Below, piece after piece: positions 8,079-16,659 of a DNA stretch of 64,000 nucleotides. The notes under the pieces are model-generated. The model had not been told where the DNA came from, did no database searches, and saw only the letters and a program-made list of their open reading frames with translations. How positions within the stretch are numbered: position 1 is the stretch's first letter; every line of letters begins with the position of its first letter. Location of the stretch: contig NZ_BAABLF010000006.1 in the NCBI RefSeq assembly GCF_039544205.1, forward strand, positions 1 through 64,000, in the 5' to 3' direction. The DNA comes from Ferrimonas gelatinilytica (lineage in GTDB: Bacteria > Pseudomonadota > Gammaproteobacteria > Enterobacterales > Shewanellaceae). The position numbers and the translations under genes are program-made.

Positions 8079-9827
8079 ATGACGCGCTTTACCGCATTTT
8101 TCCTGTTTGGACTATGCAGTGCCGTGGTGCTGGCACAGGGAGAGCCGGAGGGAGATACCGGCTTCACGCACACCGGTGTCGCCCGGGGCCAGGACTTCAT
8201 GGCGGCGACCGCCAATCCTTACGCCACCGAGGCGGCAGCAGTGATACTGGCCGACGGGGGCAGTGCGGTGGATGCAGTCATTGCCGCCCAGATGGTCCTG
8301 ACCCTGACGGAGCCACAATCCTCCGGCATCGGCGGGGGACTGTTCCTGCTGCACTGGGACGCAAAAAACGCGCAGCTGCTGAGCCTGGATGGTCGTGAAG
8401 CCGCGCCGGCGGCGGCAAGCCCGACGCTCTTTGTCGGTAACCGCGGCGAGCCTGTTCCCTGGATCGAGGCGGTGGTCGGAGGACGCTCTGTTGGTGTCCC
8501 CGGGGCGGTGGCCGCCCTTTATGAAGCCCATCGTCGCTTCGGCGTATTGCCCTGGAGCCAGTTGTTGGGCCCGGCCATTACGCTGGCGGAAGAGGGGTTC
8601 GAGGTATCGCCCCGCCTGGCACTGCTGCTGGCTCAGGAGATCAATCCCGGGCTGCGTCGCCCCGGCAAGGCCAGGGGGTATTTTGCGCCGGGAGGGGAGT
8701 GGCTAACTGCCGGCGACAGACGGGAAAATCCCGCTCTGGCCCGAACATTGAGGCGGCTGGCCACCGAGGGGCCGGACGCGTTCTACCGGGGGGAGCTTGC
8801 CGAGCAGATAGTGGATGCGGTGCAGTCGGATCCGGATCGGCCCGGGTTACTCTCTCTGGCGGACCTGGCCGATTACCGACCGCGCTGGCGCAGCCCCGTG
8901 TGTCAACCTTACCGTCAATATCAGGTGTGCGGCATGGGCCCACCAAGCTCCGGCGGCATTACTGTGGGGCAGATCCTCTCCTTGCTCGAACCCTATCCCG
9001 TGTCGAGCTGGACGCCGCAGAGCCCCGAATTCGTTCATCGCTTCAGCCAGGCCTCCCGCTTGGCTTACGCCGATCGTGCACGCTACATCGCCGACGATGC
9101 GTTCTACCCGGTGCCTGTCCAAACCCTGCTTAGTGAAACCTACCTGAACGACAGGCGCCGTTTGATGGGGTCGGATCGGGATATGGGCCCTGCCGCTGCC
9201 GGGAAGCTGCCTGTGCAGGCTGGCCCAGACACAACCCGGGCTCTGCCCTCCACCACCCATCTGGTGATGGTGGATGCCGAGGGGAACATGGTCAGTATGA
9301 CCTCCAGCATTGAGATGGGATTTGGCTCCACGGTGATGGTGGGGGGCTTCCTGCTGAACAATCAACTGACCGACTTTGCTTTGGATCCCGGTACGGAATC
9401 GAATCCGGCGGCCAACCGCGTCGAAGCGGGTAAACGTCCCCGCTCCTCAATGGCACCGACCCTGGTATTGGATGCCGAGGGGCAACCGAATCTGGCCATA
9501 GGATCCCCTGGGGGCAGTCGAATCATCAGCTATGTCAGCCAGATGTTGATCGCACTTTTAGATTGGCAGCTGCCGCTGGAGCAGGCCCTGGCCCTGCCCA
9601 GAATCAGTCATCGAAACGACAATCTGGTACTGGAAGCCGAGCGGACGTCACCGGAGTTGGCCGCTGCGATGGAGGCTCGAGGGTACGACGTCCGTTTGGC
9701 TCCGTTAAATAGCGGTGTTCAGGTCATCCGCAGGAGTGTCGAAGGGTGGGAAGGAGCAGCGGATCCCCGGCGCGAGGGCACCGCCATTGGCGGGACGATC
9801 AGAAGCGCCGGTGAGCCATCACACTGA
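8079..9827 (+). CDS. ggt: gamma-glutamyltranspeptidase / glutathione hydrolase
   Basis: A 582-residue Ntn-hydrolase precursor. A signal peptide covers about residues 1-20. The large subunit carries SSGIGGGLFLLHWD, and the self-cleavage site is before the Thr of STTHLVMVDAEGNMVSMTSS near residue 387, which becomes the N-terminal nucleophile of the small subunit. GSPGGSRIISYV supplies the oxyanion Gly-Gly. It cleaves the gamma-glutamyl bond of glutathione in the periplasm. I chose the second of two close ATGs (8073 and 8079) because AAAGGG abuts the first but is correctly spaced for the second. Confidence 0.94.
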   Translation: MTRFTAFFLFGLCSAVVLAQGEPEGDTGFTHTGVARGQDFMAATANPYATEAAAVILADGGSAVDAVIAAQMVLTLTEPQSSGIGGGLFLLHWDAKNAQLLSLDGREAAPAAASPTLFVGNRGEPVPWIEAVVGGRSVGVPGAVAALYEAHRRFGVLPWSQLLGPAITLAEEGFEVSPRLALLLAQEINPGLRRPGKARGYFAPGGEWLTAGDRRENPALARTLRRLATEGPDAFYRGELAEQIVDAVQSDPDRPGLLSLADLADYRPRWRSPVCQPYRQYQVCGMGPPSSGGITVGQILSLLEPYPVSSWTPQSPEFVHRFSQASRLAYADRARYIADDAFYPVPVQTLLSETYLNDRRRLMGSDRDMGPAAAGKLPVQAGPDTTRALPSTTHLVMVDAEGNMVSMTSSIEMGFGSTVMVGGFLLNNQLTDFALDPGTESNPAANRVEAGKRPRSSMAPTLVLDAEGQPNLAIGSPGGSRIISYVSQMLIALLDWQLPLEQALALPRISHRNDNLVLEAERTSPELAAAMEARGYDVRLAPLNSGVQVIRRSVEGWEGAADPRREGTAIGGTIRSAGEPSH

Positions 9828-9972
9828 ACCAGCGGGAGTTCGATTGGATAACCCGGGGAGTGTGACTACCCCGGGAGCTGGATAAGCGCAGCAAAGTACA
9901 AAATAACTTCCACTTGTCAGTAAGATACATGCTTTACTAAGGTAGGGAAGGGCAGGTTGGCAGGGAGCGACA

Positions 9973-10704
9973 GTGCAGTTACTGAGGCTATTTTTATGCA
10001 GTGTTCGCGATCTCCTGCCCATTGTCCTGGTGATCGTCAGTTTCCAGTGGGGGGTGTTGGCTCAGCCCCTGCCCGGTGTGGTGACCATCCTCGGTGGATT
10101 ACTGCTGGTGGTGATGGGACTGACGCTGTTCGTTTACGGCCTCAAACTGGCCCTCTTCCCCATCGGGGAGTCTCTGGCCCAGGCGTTTGCCCGTAAGGGC
10201 TCCCTCTTCTGGTTGTTGCTCTTCTCCTTTCTCCTTGGTTTTGGCACGACGGTCGCGGAACCGGCTCTGATTGCGATCACCCAGGAAGCGGCAGCGGTGG
10301 CCGCCGAAGCGGGCACCATCGACCAGAGCGCCGATTCTCAGCGTTTCTACGCCAATCAATTGCGCAGTGTGGTGGCACTCTCCGTGGGCCTGGCCATTAT
10401 GGTCGGGGTGCTGCGGATCCTGCTGGGCTGGCCCCTGCCCTCGATGATCGTTGGCGGCTACCTCGCGGTTATGTTGCTGACCATGGTAGCGCCCGACTCC
10501 ATCATCGGCATCGCTTATGACTCCGGAGGTGTAACCACCTCCACCATTACAGTCCCCCTGGTTACGGCGCTGGGGGTTGGCCTTGCCAGCAGTATCGAGG
10601 GGCGTAACCCTCTGCTCGATGGCTTTGGTCTGATCGCCTTCGCCTCTCTGTTACCCATCGTCTTTGTACTGCTTTTCGGGATCCTGCAACCATGGATTGG
10701 CTAA
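9973..10704 (+). CDS. DUF1538 membrane protein, first subunit
   Basis: A 243-residue protein with about seven helices. The two DUF1538 signatures are GFGTTVAEPALIAI near residue 90 and IAYDSGGVTTSTITVPLV near residue 177. It overlaps the next gene by 13 bp; that gene encodes the same fold with the same signatures, so the two probably assemble as a heteromeric membrane complex. The family has no established function; a following PII-like gene suggests a regulated transporter. The ATG at 9973 gives the first helix directly. Confidence 0.85.
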   Translation: MQLLRLFLCSVRDLLPIVLVIVSFQWGVLAQPLPGVVTILGGLLLVVMGLTLFVYGLKLALFPIGESLAQAFARKGSLFWLLLFSFLLGFGTTVAEPALIAITQEAAAVAAEAGTIDQSADSQRFYANQLRSVVALSVGLAIMVGVLRILLGWPLPSMIVGGYLAVMLLTMVAPDSIIGIAYDSGGVTTSTITVPLVTALGVGLASSIEGRNPLLDGFGLIAFASLLPIVFVLLFGILQPWIG

Positions 10705-11468
10705 GGGAGATCGGAGTCAGTTTACTTACCACGCTGAACGACGTATTACCGATCATCGTGGTACTTCTGGGCTTTCAGTGGCTGGTGCTCCGTCAGCCGC
10801 TGACTCAGTGGCGTAGAAAACTGGTGGGTCTGTTGTGCGTCATTCTGGGGTTGGCCCTATTCCTCGAGGGGCTTGAGCATTCGCTCTTTCCGCTTGGGAA
10901 GGTGATGGCATTTCAGCTGACCTCCGGAGCCTTTACCGGCCCGGTGGATCACTGGAGTGATCACTACTGGGTCTACCTATTCGCCTTCGCCATCGGTTTT
11001 TCCACCACCATTGCCGAGCCCTCGCTGATCGCCGTGGCACTTAAGGCTGGCGAGATCAGTGCCGGCACCATTCGCCCCCTAGGACTGCGCCTGGCGGTAG
11101 CGTTCGGGGTTGCACTGGGCATCACCCTGGGTTGCTACCGGATCGTGGTCGGGGATCCCATTCACTGGTATATCCTCGCGGGCTACTTGTGCGTGGTGAT
11201 CCAGACCCGCTTTGCCCCGGCGGCGATCATTGCCCTGGCGTATGACTCCGGCGGGGTGACCACGTCGACGGTGACGGTGCCTCTGGTTGCCGCCCTCGGG
11301 CTGGGGCTGGCCCAGTCCATCCCTGGTCGCAGCCCCCTTATCGATGGCTTCGGCTTGATCGCCTTTGCCAGCGTATTTCCGATTATTACCGTGATGGGCT
11401 ATGCCCAGTGGACCCATTGGCGGCAGCGCCGCCTTGAGAAGAGGGGTGTTCAATGCGCTTCAAGTTGA
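10692..11468 (+). CDS. DUF1538 membrane protein, second subunit
   Basis: A 258-residue paralogue of the preceding protein. It repeats the signatures as GFSTTIAEPSLIAV and LAYDSGGVTTSTVTVPLV and ends in a basic cytoplasmic tail. The start overlaps the first subunit by 13 bp, and its end overlaps the PII-like gene by 16 bp. Tight overlaps on both sides indicate translational coupling and a fixed stoichiometry. Confidence 0.85.
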   Translation: MDWLREIGVSLLTTLNDVLPIIVVLLGFQWLVLRQPLTQWRRKLVGLLCVILGLALFLEGLEHSLFPLGKVMAFQLTSGAFTGPVDHWSDHYWVYLFAFAIGFSTTIAEPSLIAVALKAGEISAGTIRPLGLRLAVAFGVALGITLGCYRIVVGDPIHWYILAGYLCVVIQTRFAPAAIIALAYDSGGVTTSTVTVPLVAALGLGLAQSIPGRSPLIDGFGLIAFASVFPIITVMGYAQWTHWRQRRLEKRGVQCASS

Positions 11469-11803
11469 TCGTGGCTTTTGTCGAGGACATGCAATCTGCG
11501 GATCTGATCCAGGTGGCGCGGGAGGCTGGTGCCACCGGGGTTACCCTGATCAATAACGCCCGTGGAGAGGGGCTTGAGCCGAAAAAGACCTTTTTCGGTT
11601 TGAACTTGGATATCCAGCGGGACGTGCTGCTGTTTGTTGTCGAGGAGCACCTGGCTCGTAACGTGTTGGAATCCCTCGCTGCCCGGGGGGAGTTTGATGA
11701 GACACCCGGCACCGGGATCGCGCTGCAACTGGATGTCGAGGATGTGGTCGGGGTGGCCCACCAGATAGAGAGCCTGACCAGCCGCGCGGAGGATCAGTTA
11801 TGA
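11453..11803 (+). CDS. PII-like nitrogen-regulatory-type protein
   Basis: A 116-residue protein with the PII ferredoxin-like pattern: KLIVAFVEDMQSADLIQVAREAGATGVTLI, then a T-loop-like glycine-rich segment (NNARGEGLEPKKTFFGL), then the second strand pair. It lacks the uridylylated Tyr context of GlnB/GlnK, so it belongs to the broader PII-like group that senses small ligands and controls neighbouring transporters. It overlaps the second DUF1538 gene, and its stop overlaps the start of a broken CBS gene. Confidence 0.82.
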   Translation: MRFKLIVAFVEDMQSADLIQVAREAGATGVTLINNARGEGLEPKKTFFGLNLDIQRDVLLFVVEEHLARNVLESLAARGEFDETPGTGIALQLDVEDVVGVAHQIESLTSRAEDQL

Positions 11804-12188
11804 CGCCCCGGGTGACGGTGCGGCAGGTGATGGCGGATCCCTGAGTGTTGATGGACGGTTTACACCGTCGAGAAGAGGATAGCGCGGTTGAGGGCGTCCG
11901 GGCCTAAGCGACCCTGATCGATAAGCGGAATGAGGCCGATGAGTATGGCCTGGTACTCTTGTCCGATATCGGTTAACAGATGATGGCTAGAGATAGGAGC
12001 ACCTCCCGGGTTAACTTTTACGAGATTATGGCCAAACCTGTGCTCGGGATCCCGGCTCAGATGGGGATGTCCGCTATTGCGCCCGCCTGTTTGAGCACTT
12101 TGGCCTTGAACCGGCCCCGTTGCAGGAGCGGGGAAGGGCGGTAGGCTGGGTCAGTTATCGGGAGCTGGTGCTCAATGGGGCGACCTGA
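11800..12188 (+). pseudogene. CBS-domain protein gene, broken by three stops and a frameshift
   Basis: The frame starting at the ATG overlapping the PII stop (ATGA) reads MTPRVTVRQVMADP, then meets TGA at 11842, TAA at 11905 and TAA at 11974. Between them are recognisable CBS segments such as DEYGLVLLSDI and RVNFYEIMAKPVLGI. Near 12065 the homology moves to another frame that reads RYCARLFEHFGLEPAP, then VGWVSYRELVLNGAT, and ends at the TGA at 12186-12188. A CBS regulator is the expected fourth member of such DUF1538-PII modules. The gene cannot give a full product. Confidence 0.85.
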
Positions 12189-12201
12189 ACCGTGCCGACA
12201 T

Positions 12202-12224
12202 TTATCCACAGAATCTGTGGACAA
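12202..12224. promoter_or_regulatory. inverted pair of DnaA-box-like sequences
   Basis: TTATCCACA at 12202-12210 is a perfect DnaA box, and TGTGGACAA at 12216-12224 is a second box (TTGTCCACA) on the other strand, separated by five bases. The two also make an inverted repeat. The surrounding stretch (12189-12417) holds no supported gene. Binding by DnaA is inferred only. Confidence 0.4.
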
Positions 12225-12417
12225 GCCTGTTGAAACGGTCGAGGCTTGATTCTAATCTTATGAAAATAATAGTAAAAAACGGCCGGGTCAGAATTCCGCC
12301 ACAGACGCCGACTTGCATCATAATGGCGCAAAGTGGGGGGCATTGGATGGGGAGCGCAGAGTTTGAGGTTTCGTCGCTCAGGCCTCGTTGATTGGCAAAC
12401 GGGCGCCGCCACAATGA

Positions 12418-12449
12418 AAGAAGGGGAGCCGCTAGCGGCTCCCCTTCTT
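12418..12449 (-). terminator. terminator downstream of pta
   Basis: A long perfect hairpin (AAGAAGGGGAGCCGCT with its complement) 27 bp past the pta stop. A/T-rich arms at both ends could let it work in either direction. Confidence 0.8.
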
Positions 12450-12475
12450 GGGTGACTCAGGCTGAGAAATGACGC

Positions 12476-14614
12476 TTATTCGGCGTTGGCCTGGATCGCG
12501 GTCAGGGCGATGGTGTAGACGATATCCTCCACCAGTGCACCGCGAGAGAGATCGTTCACCGGCTTGCGCATACCTTGCAGCATCGGGCCGATGGAGATCA
12601 GGTCCGCACTACGCTGAACCGCCTTGTAGGTGGTGTTACCGGTATTCAGATCCGGGAACACGAACACGGTGGCTTTACCCGCAACCGGGCTGTTCGGTGC
12701 CTTGGACGCGGCAACATTGGGCATCACGGCGGCATCGTACTGCAGTGGGCCGTCGATCATCAGGTCCGGACGTTTCTCCTGGGCCAGGCGGGTCGCTTCA
12801 CGCACCTTCTCGACATCGGCACCGGAGCCGGAGCTACCGGTGGAGTAGGAGATCATCGCGACCTTCGGCTCGATGCCAAAGGCTTTGGCAGAGTCCGCGG
12901 ACTGGATGGCGATCTCCGCCAGCTGCTCGGCATTGGGATCCGGGTTGATGGCACAGTCGCCATACACCAGAACCTGATCCGGCAGCAGCATGAAGAAGAT
13001 GGAGGAGACCAGGGAGGAGCCCGGAGAGGTCTTGATCAGCTGCAGCGGCGGACGGATGGTGTTGGCGGTGGTGTGCACGGCACCGGAAACCAGGCCATCC
13101 ACTTCATTTTCCGCCAGCATCATGGTGCCGAGTACCACGTTGTCCTGCAGTTGCTCACGGGCGACCACTTCGGTCAGCCCCTTGCTGCGACGCAGTTCGC
13201 ACATTGGCGCCACGTAGCGCTCACGAACAACATCGGGATCGACCACGACAATCCCTTCACCCAGCTCGACCCCCTGCTGCTCTGCAACGCGGCGGATCTC
13301 CGCCGGGTTGCCCAGCAGAATACACTCGGCGATGCCGCGCTCGGCACAGATGGCGGCGGCCTTGATGGTCCGAGGCTCATCCCCTTCCGGCAGCACCACG
13401 CGCTTGCCTGCCTGACGGGCCAGCTCGGTGAGCTGGTAGCGGAAGGCTGGCGGGCTCAGGCGACGTTCACGCTTGGAGTTGTCGGTGAGGCTCTCGATGA
13501 ACTTGCGATCGATGTGGGAGGCGACAAAGTTTTGCGACTCCTCGATACGATCCATGTCATCCAGGGGGATCTCATGGTTGAAGTTCTGGATGTTGAGGGC
13601 GGTCTGCCAGGTGTTGGTATCGGCCATGAAGACCGGCAAGCCGGTTTCGAACGCCTGCTGACACAGACGCTCAACCTGGTCATCCAACTCGTAGCCGCCA
13701 GTCAGCAGCAGGGCGCCAAGCTTCATGCCGTTCATGGCCGCGAGGCAGACGGAGACCACCACATCTTCGCGGTCGGCGGAGGTCACCAGCAGGGAGTCTG
13801 CCTGCAGGTGGCCGATCATGTTGGGGATGGAGCGGGCACAGAAACTGACGCGGCGCAGGCGACGGCTGTGCATTTCGCCGGCATTGACGATGCGGGCACC
13901 CAGGTGCTTGGCCAGGTCGGACGCGCGGGGAGATACCAAGCTCAGGTTGTAAGGGATAGCGCCAAGGATCGGCACCGGGCTGTTGGCGGACAGCTGGAAC
14001 ATCTCGGCCTGGCTGCCACGTACCACGTTGTCGTGATCGAAGGCTTCCGACAGGTCCGGACGGGCACGGCCAGACTCATCGACCGGGGCACCGATCTTGT
14101 TGACGATGGCGCCGAGGATCCGCTTATTGCTCTTGCCACCGAAGTTGTTCACCGCCACTTCCAGGCGGCTTTGCACCTGGGCTGCACTGTCGGCGCCCGG
14201 GTTGATTACCAGAACGATGTCCGCATCAACCGCCTTGGCGATGCGGCCATTGAGGGTATTGGCAAAGGGGTGGCTCGATGTCGGTACCAGACCTTCCACC
14301 ACCAGCACTTCGGTGTCTGGCTCGATGGACTTGGCGGCAGCGACGATCTCCTCCAGAAGCGTATCGGTATCACCGGCGGTGATGCACTTCTCGGCGAAGG
14401 CCATGGTCAGCGGCTCTGGCGGATTGATGGTTGGGGAGGTACCCAGGATGGTGGTGGAGCGCTCCGGGCCCATATCGCCGGGGCGTTGTTGGGCGATGGG
14501 TTTAAAGAAGTTCACCTTGGCGCCCTGGCGTTCCAGGGAGCGGACCATACCCATGCTGACGGAGGTGAGGCCAACGCCAGCACCGACCGGAACTAACATA
14601 ATTGCTCGGGACAT
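12476..14614 (-). CDS. pta: phosphate acetyltransferase
   Basis: A 712-residue long-form Pta. The N-terminal P-loop-like/DRTGG region (MLVPVGAGVGLTSVSMGMVRS) occupies about the first 390 residues. The C-terminal catalytic PTA_PTB domain has VVLPEGDEPRTIKAA, GDCAINPDPNAEQLAEIA, SYSTGSSGSG and FPDLNTGNTTYK. It converts acetyl-CoA and phosphate to acetyl phosphate. It lies downstream of ackA on the same strand with a weak hairpin between them, so the pair acts together in acetate fermentation and overflow. Confidence 0.97.
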   Translation of the reverse strand: MSRAIMLVPVGAGVGLTSVSMGMVRSLERQGAKVNFFKPIAQQRPGDMGPERSTTILGTSPTINPPEPLTMAFAEKCITAGDTDTLLEEIVAAAKSIEPDTEVLVVEGLVPTSSHPFANTLNGRIAKAVDADIVLVINPGADSAAQVQSRLEVAVNNFGGKSNKRILGAIVNKIGAPVDESGRARPDLSEAFDHDNVVRGSQAEMFQLSANSPVPILGAIPYNLSLVSPRASDLAKHLGARIVNAGEMHSRRLRRVSFCARSIPNMIGHLQADSLLVTSADREDVVVSVCLAAMNGMKLGALLLTGGYELDDQVERLCQQAFETGLPVFMADTNTWQTALNIQNFNHEIPLDDMDRIEESQNFVASHIDRKFIESLTDNSKRERRLSPPAFRYQLTELARQAGKRVVLPEGDEPRTIKAAAICAERGIAECILLGNPAEIRRVAEQQGVELGEGIVVVDPDVVRERYVAPMCELRRSKGLTEVVAREQLQDNVVLGTMMLAENEVDGLVSGAVHTTANTIRPPLQLIKTSPGSSLVSSIFFMLLPDQVLVYGDCAINPDPNAEQLAEIAIQSADSAKAFGIEPKVAMISYSTGSSGSGADVEKVREATRLAQEKRPDLMIDGPLQYDAAVMPNVAASKAPNSPVAGKATVFVFPDLNTGNTTYKAVQRSADLISIGPMLQGMRKPVNDLSRGALVEDIVYTIALTAIQANAE

Positions 14615-14635
14615 AATTTCCTCTTGTCACCAAAA

Positions 14636-14656
14636 CGGGCTCCCTGAGGAGCCCGG
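14636..14656 (-). terminator. weak intercistronic hairpin between ackA and pta
   Basis: CGGGCTCC and GGAGCCCG form a stem with a four-base loop; on the minus strand a TTTT follows. It may attenuate readthrough from ackA into pta or stabilise the ackA message. Confidence 0.55.
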
Positions 14657-14671
14657 AAATTGCGTCTGAGT

Positions 14672-15856
14672 TTAGATCAGGCTCAGCGCGTCGGATGCGA
14701 TCACGAACTCTTCGTTGGTCGGGATCACCATGGCCACCGGAGAGCCCTCTTTGGTGATCACCCCTTCGTTGCCGAAGCGGGCCGCCAGGTTCTTCTCCTC
14801 ATCCACTTCGTAGCCGAAGATGGCCAGGTGCTCCAGCACCTTCTCGCGGATCAGGGCGGAGTTTTCACCGATGCCGCCGGTGAAGATGATGGCGTCAACG
14901 CGCTTCAGCGGTACGGTGTAGGAGGCGATGTACTTGGCCAGGCGGTAGCAGAACACTTCCAGCGCCAGGGTGCAGCCCTTGTCGCCCTCTGCATGGCCCT
15001 CTTCGATGCCGCGGCAGTCGTTGGTCTTCTCGGACAGACCCAGCAGGCCGGACTGCTTGTTGAGCAGGTTGTTCACCTCCTCAACGGTGTAGCCGACGCT
15101 GTTGACCAGGTAGAAGATGATGGCCGGGTCCAGGTCACCGGAGCGGGTACCCATCACCAGGCCTTCCAGCGGGGTCATGCCCATGGAGGTGTCGACGGAC
15201 TGGCCGTTGCGGATCGCGGCAACGGAACCGCCGTTGCCCAGGTGGCAGCTGATGACGTTGGTGTCGGCCGCCTCTTTGCCCAGAACCTTGGCGGCTTCAC
15301 GGGAAACGAACAGGTGGCTGGTGCCGTGCATACCGTAGCGGCGCACCCCGTGCTCACGGTAAAGCTTCTGCGGGATGGCGTAGGCGTAGGCGTGCTTCGG
15401 CATGGTCTGGTGGAACGCGGTGTCGAACACGGCGACCTGCGGCAGGTTGCTGAAGCTGCTTTGTGCGGCACGGATCCCGATAAGGGCGGCCGGGTTGTGA
15501 AGCGGCGCCAGGTTGGCGCACTGCTCAATGCCGTTGACGACGGCATCGTCGATCAGGACAGACTTGGTGTACTTCTCGCCGCCATGCACAACACGGTGGC
15601 CTACGGCGACCAGCTGCTCAGACAGGGAGGCGGGCAGGATCTGGTTGACGATGTAGTCCAGGGCTTCACGGTGAGCGGCAAATCCACCCAGCTCTGCCTG
15701 GCCCTTCTCGCCATCCAGCTTCCATTTGATGCGGGCGTCTTTGAGGTGGAAACACTCGGCCAGACCGGACAGATGCTCGTCACCGGTTTGCGCGTCGATA
15801 ACGGCAAATTTCAAGGAGGAGCTACCACAGTTAAGAACCAGAACAAGTTTGCTCAT
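14672..15856 (-). CDS. ackA: acetate kinase
   Basis: A 394-residue ASKHA-fold kinase. The N-terminal phosphate-binding NCGSSSLKFAV, the GHRVVHGGEKY block with the catalytic Arg, the MHGTSHLFVS block, CHLGNGGSVAAI and FTGGIGENS are all intact. It converts acetyl phosphate and ADP to acetate and ATP. The gene precedes pta and is divergent from yfbV, the same layout as in E. coli. AGGTG lies 6-10 bases before the ATG. Confidence 0.97.
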   Translation of the reverse strand: MSKLVLVLNCGSSSLKFAVIDAQTGDEHLSGLAECFHLKDARIKWKLDGEKGQAELGGFAAHREALDYIVNQILPASLSEQLVAVGHRVVHGGEKYTKSVLIDDAVVNGIEQCANLAPLHNPAALIGIRAAQSSFSNLPQVAVFDTAFHQTMPKHAYAYAIPQKLYREHGVRRYGMHGTSHLFVSREAAKVLGKEAADTNVISCHLGNGGSVAAIRNGQSVDTSMGMTPLEGLVMGTRSGDLDPAIIFYLVNSVGYTVEEVNNLLNKQSGLLGLSEKTNDCRGIEEGHAEGDKGCTLALEVFCYRLAKYIASYTVPLKRVDAIIFTGGIGENSALIREKVLEHLAIFGYEVDEEKNLAARFGNEGVITKEGSPVAMVIPTNEEFVIASDALSLI

Positions 15857-16118
15857 TTTTCAACACCTAAAGGAGTATGTTGTGCACCAGACCGGTGGTA
15901 TGACCCGTTGGCCCAGCGGCGGAAGATGATAGAAAGCTATCAGTATAGTCGCGGCAGTCTTATGCGGTATCTCATCGGGCCCGGTTACAGGGAGGGACGG
16001 AGTCGCACAAGTGCTTAAGGTAATACCATTTTACCCAATTCCCGCAGGGGGTGAATTGTGCTACGGTGAGAAGGGTAAGATCTGTGATCCAATTCACTAA
16101 GCGGAGGCTATCTCAGAG

Positions 16119-16556
16119 ATGCAGTTGTTTACGCGTATTCGCGAGGGCCACCGCTATATGAAGCTGTGGCCTCTCGAGCCCCAGCTGGCCAGCCGGTTTC
16201 CGGAGGTTCGGGTGATAAAGGCGACCCGGTTTGGTATGACCTGGTTGCCGGTGGTTGCCATGGTCGGCGGCACCTTCCAGTGGTCTACCCTCGGGGCTGG
16301 CATTGTCCCCCTGGCTTTGGCTCAGGCGCTTCTTATCGTCAGTCTGCCTCTGCAGGGACTATACTGGTTAGGGTGGCGGTCGGTACAGCCGCTACCCGTG
16401 ACCACGTTAAACTGGTGTAAGGAGGTTAGAGAGCGGCTGGTGAAAGCCGGTTGCCATGTGGCGCCCCTGGTGCCGCACTCCCAGTATCAGCACATGGCGT
16501 GCCTGTTAGAACGAGCGTTCAAACGCCTCGATTCCGCCTTTTGGCGTGACATGTAA
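16119..16556 (+). CDS. yfbV: YfbV/DUF412 family membrane protein
   Basis: A 145-residue inner-membrane protein with two helices (about 42-62 and 66-90) and the family pattern MKLWPLEPQLA, RVIKATRFG and LPLQGLYWLGWRSVQPLP. The E. coli protein insulates the Ter macrodomain of the chromosome, and the gene is likewise divergent from ackA. GGAGG lies 12 bases before the chosen ATG, which is rather far. Confidence 0.92.
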   Translation: MQLFTRIREGHRYMKLWPLEPQLASRFPEVRVIKATRFGMTWLPVVAMVGGTFQWSTLGAGIVPLALAQALLIVSLPLQGLYWLGWRSVQPLPVTTLNWCKEVRERLVKAGCHVAPLVPHSQYQHMACLLERAFKRLDSAFWRDM

Positions 16557-16578
16557 GACCGCCGTGCTGTGACCGCGT

Positions 16579-16606
16579 CGCCGCCCTTCGGGGCGGCGTT
16601 CCTTTT
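16579..16606 (+). terminator. terminator of yfbV
   Basis: CGCCGCCC, loop TTCG, GGGCGGCG, followed by TTCCTTTTT. It lies 23 bp past the yfbV stop. Confidence 0.85.
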
Positions 16607-16659
16607 TGTGCTCCGCTGACGTTACCACCGTTTGTGTTCGACCGGACTGCAGCGCCTGA

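Noticed and set aside
9852..9877. CCCGGGG...CCCCGGG hairpin after ggt as a terminator
   Set aside because: A hairpin exists but no T-run follows; not strong enough to call.
12575..14596. A 673-codon open frame antisense to pta
   Set aside because: It is the shadow of a GC-rich gene in the opposite strand; its composition is abnormal (many Gly, His and Gln) and pta is unmistakable.
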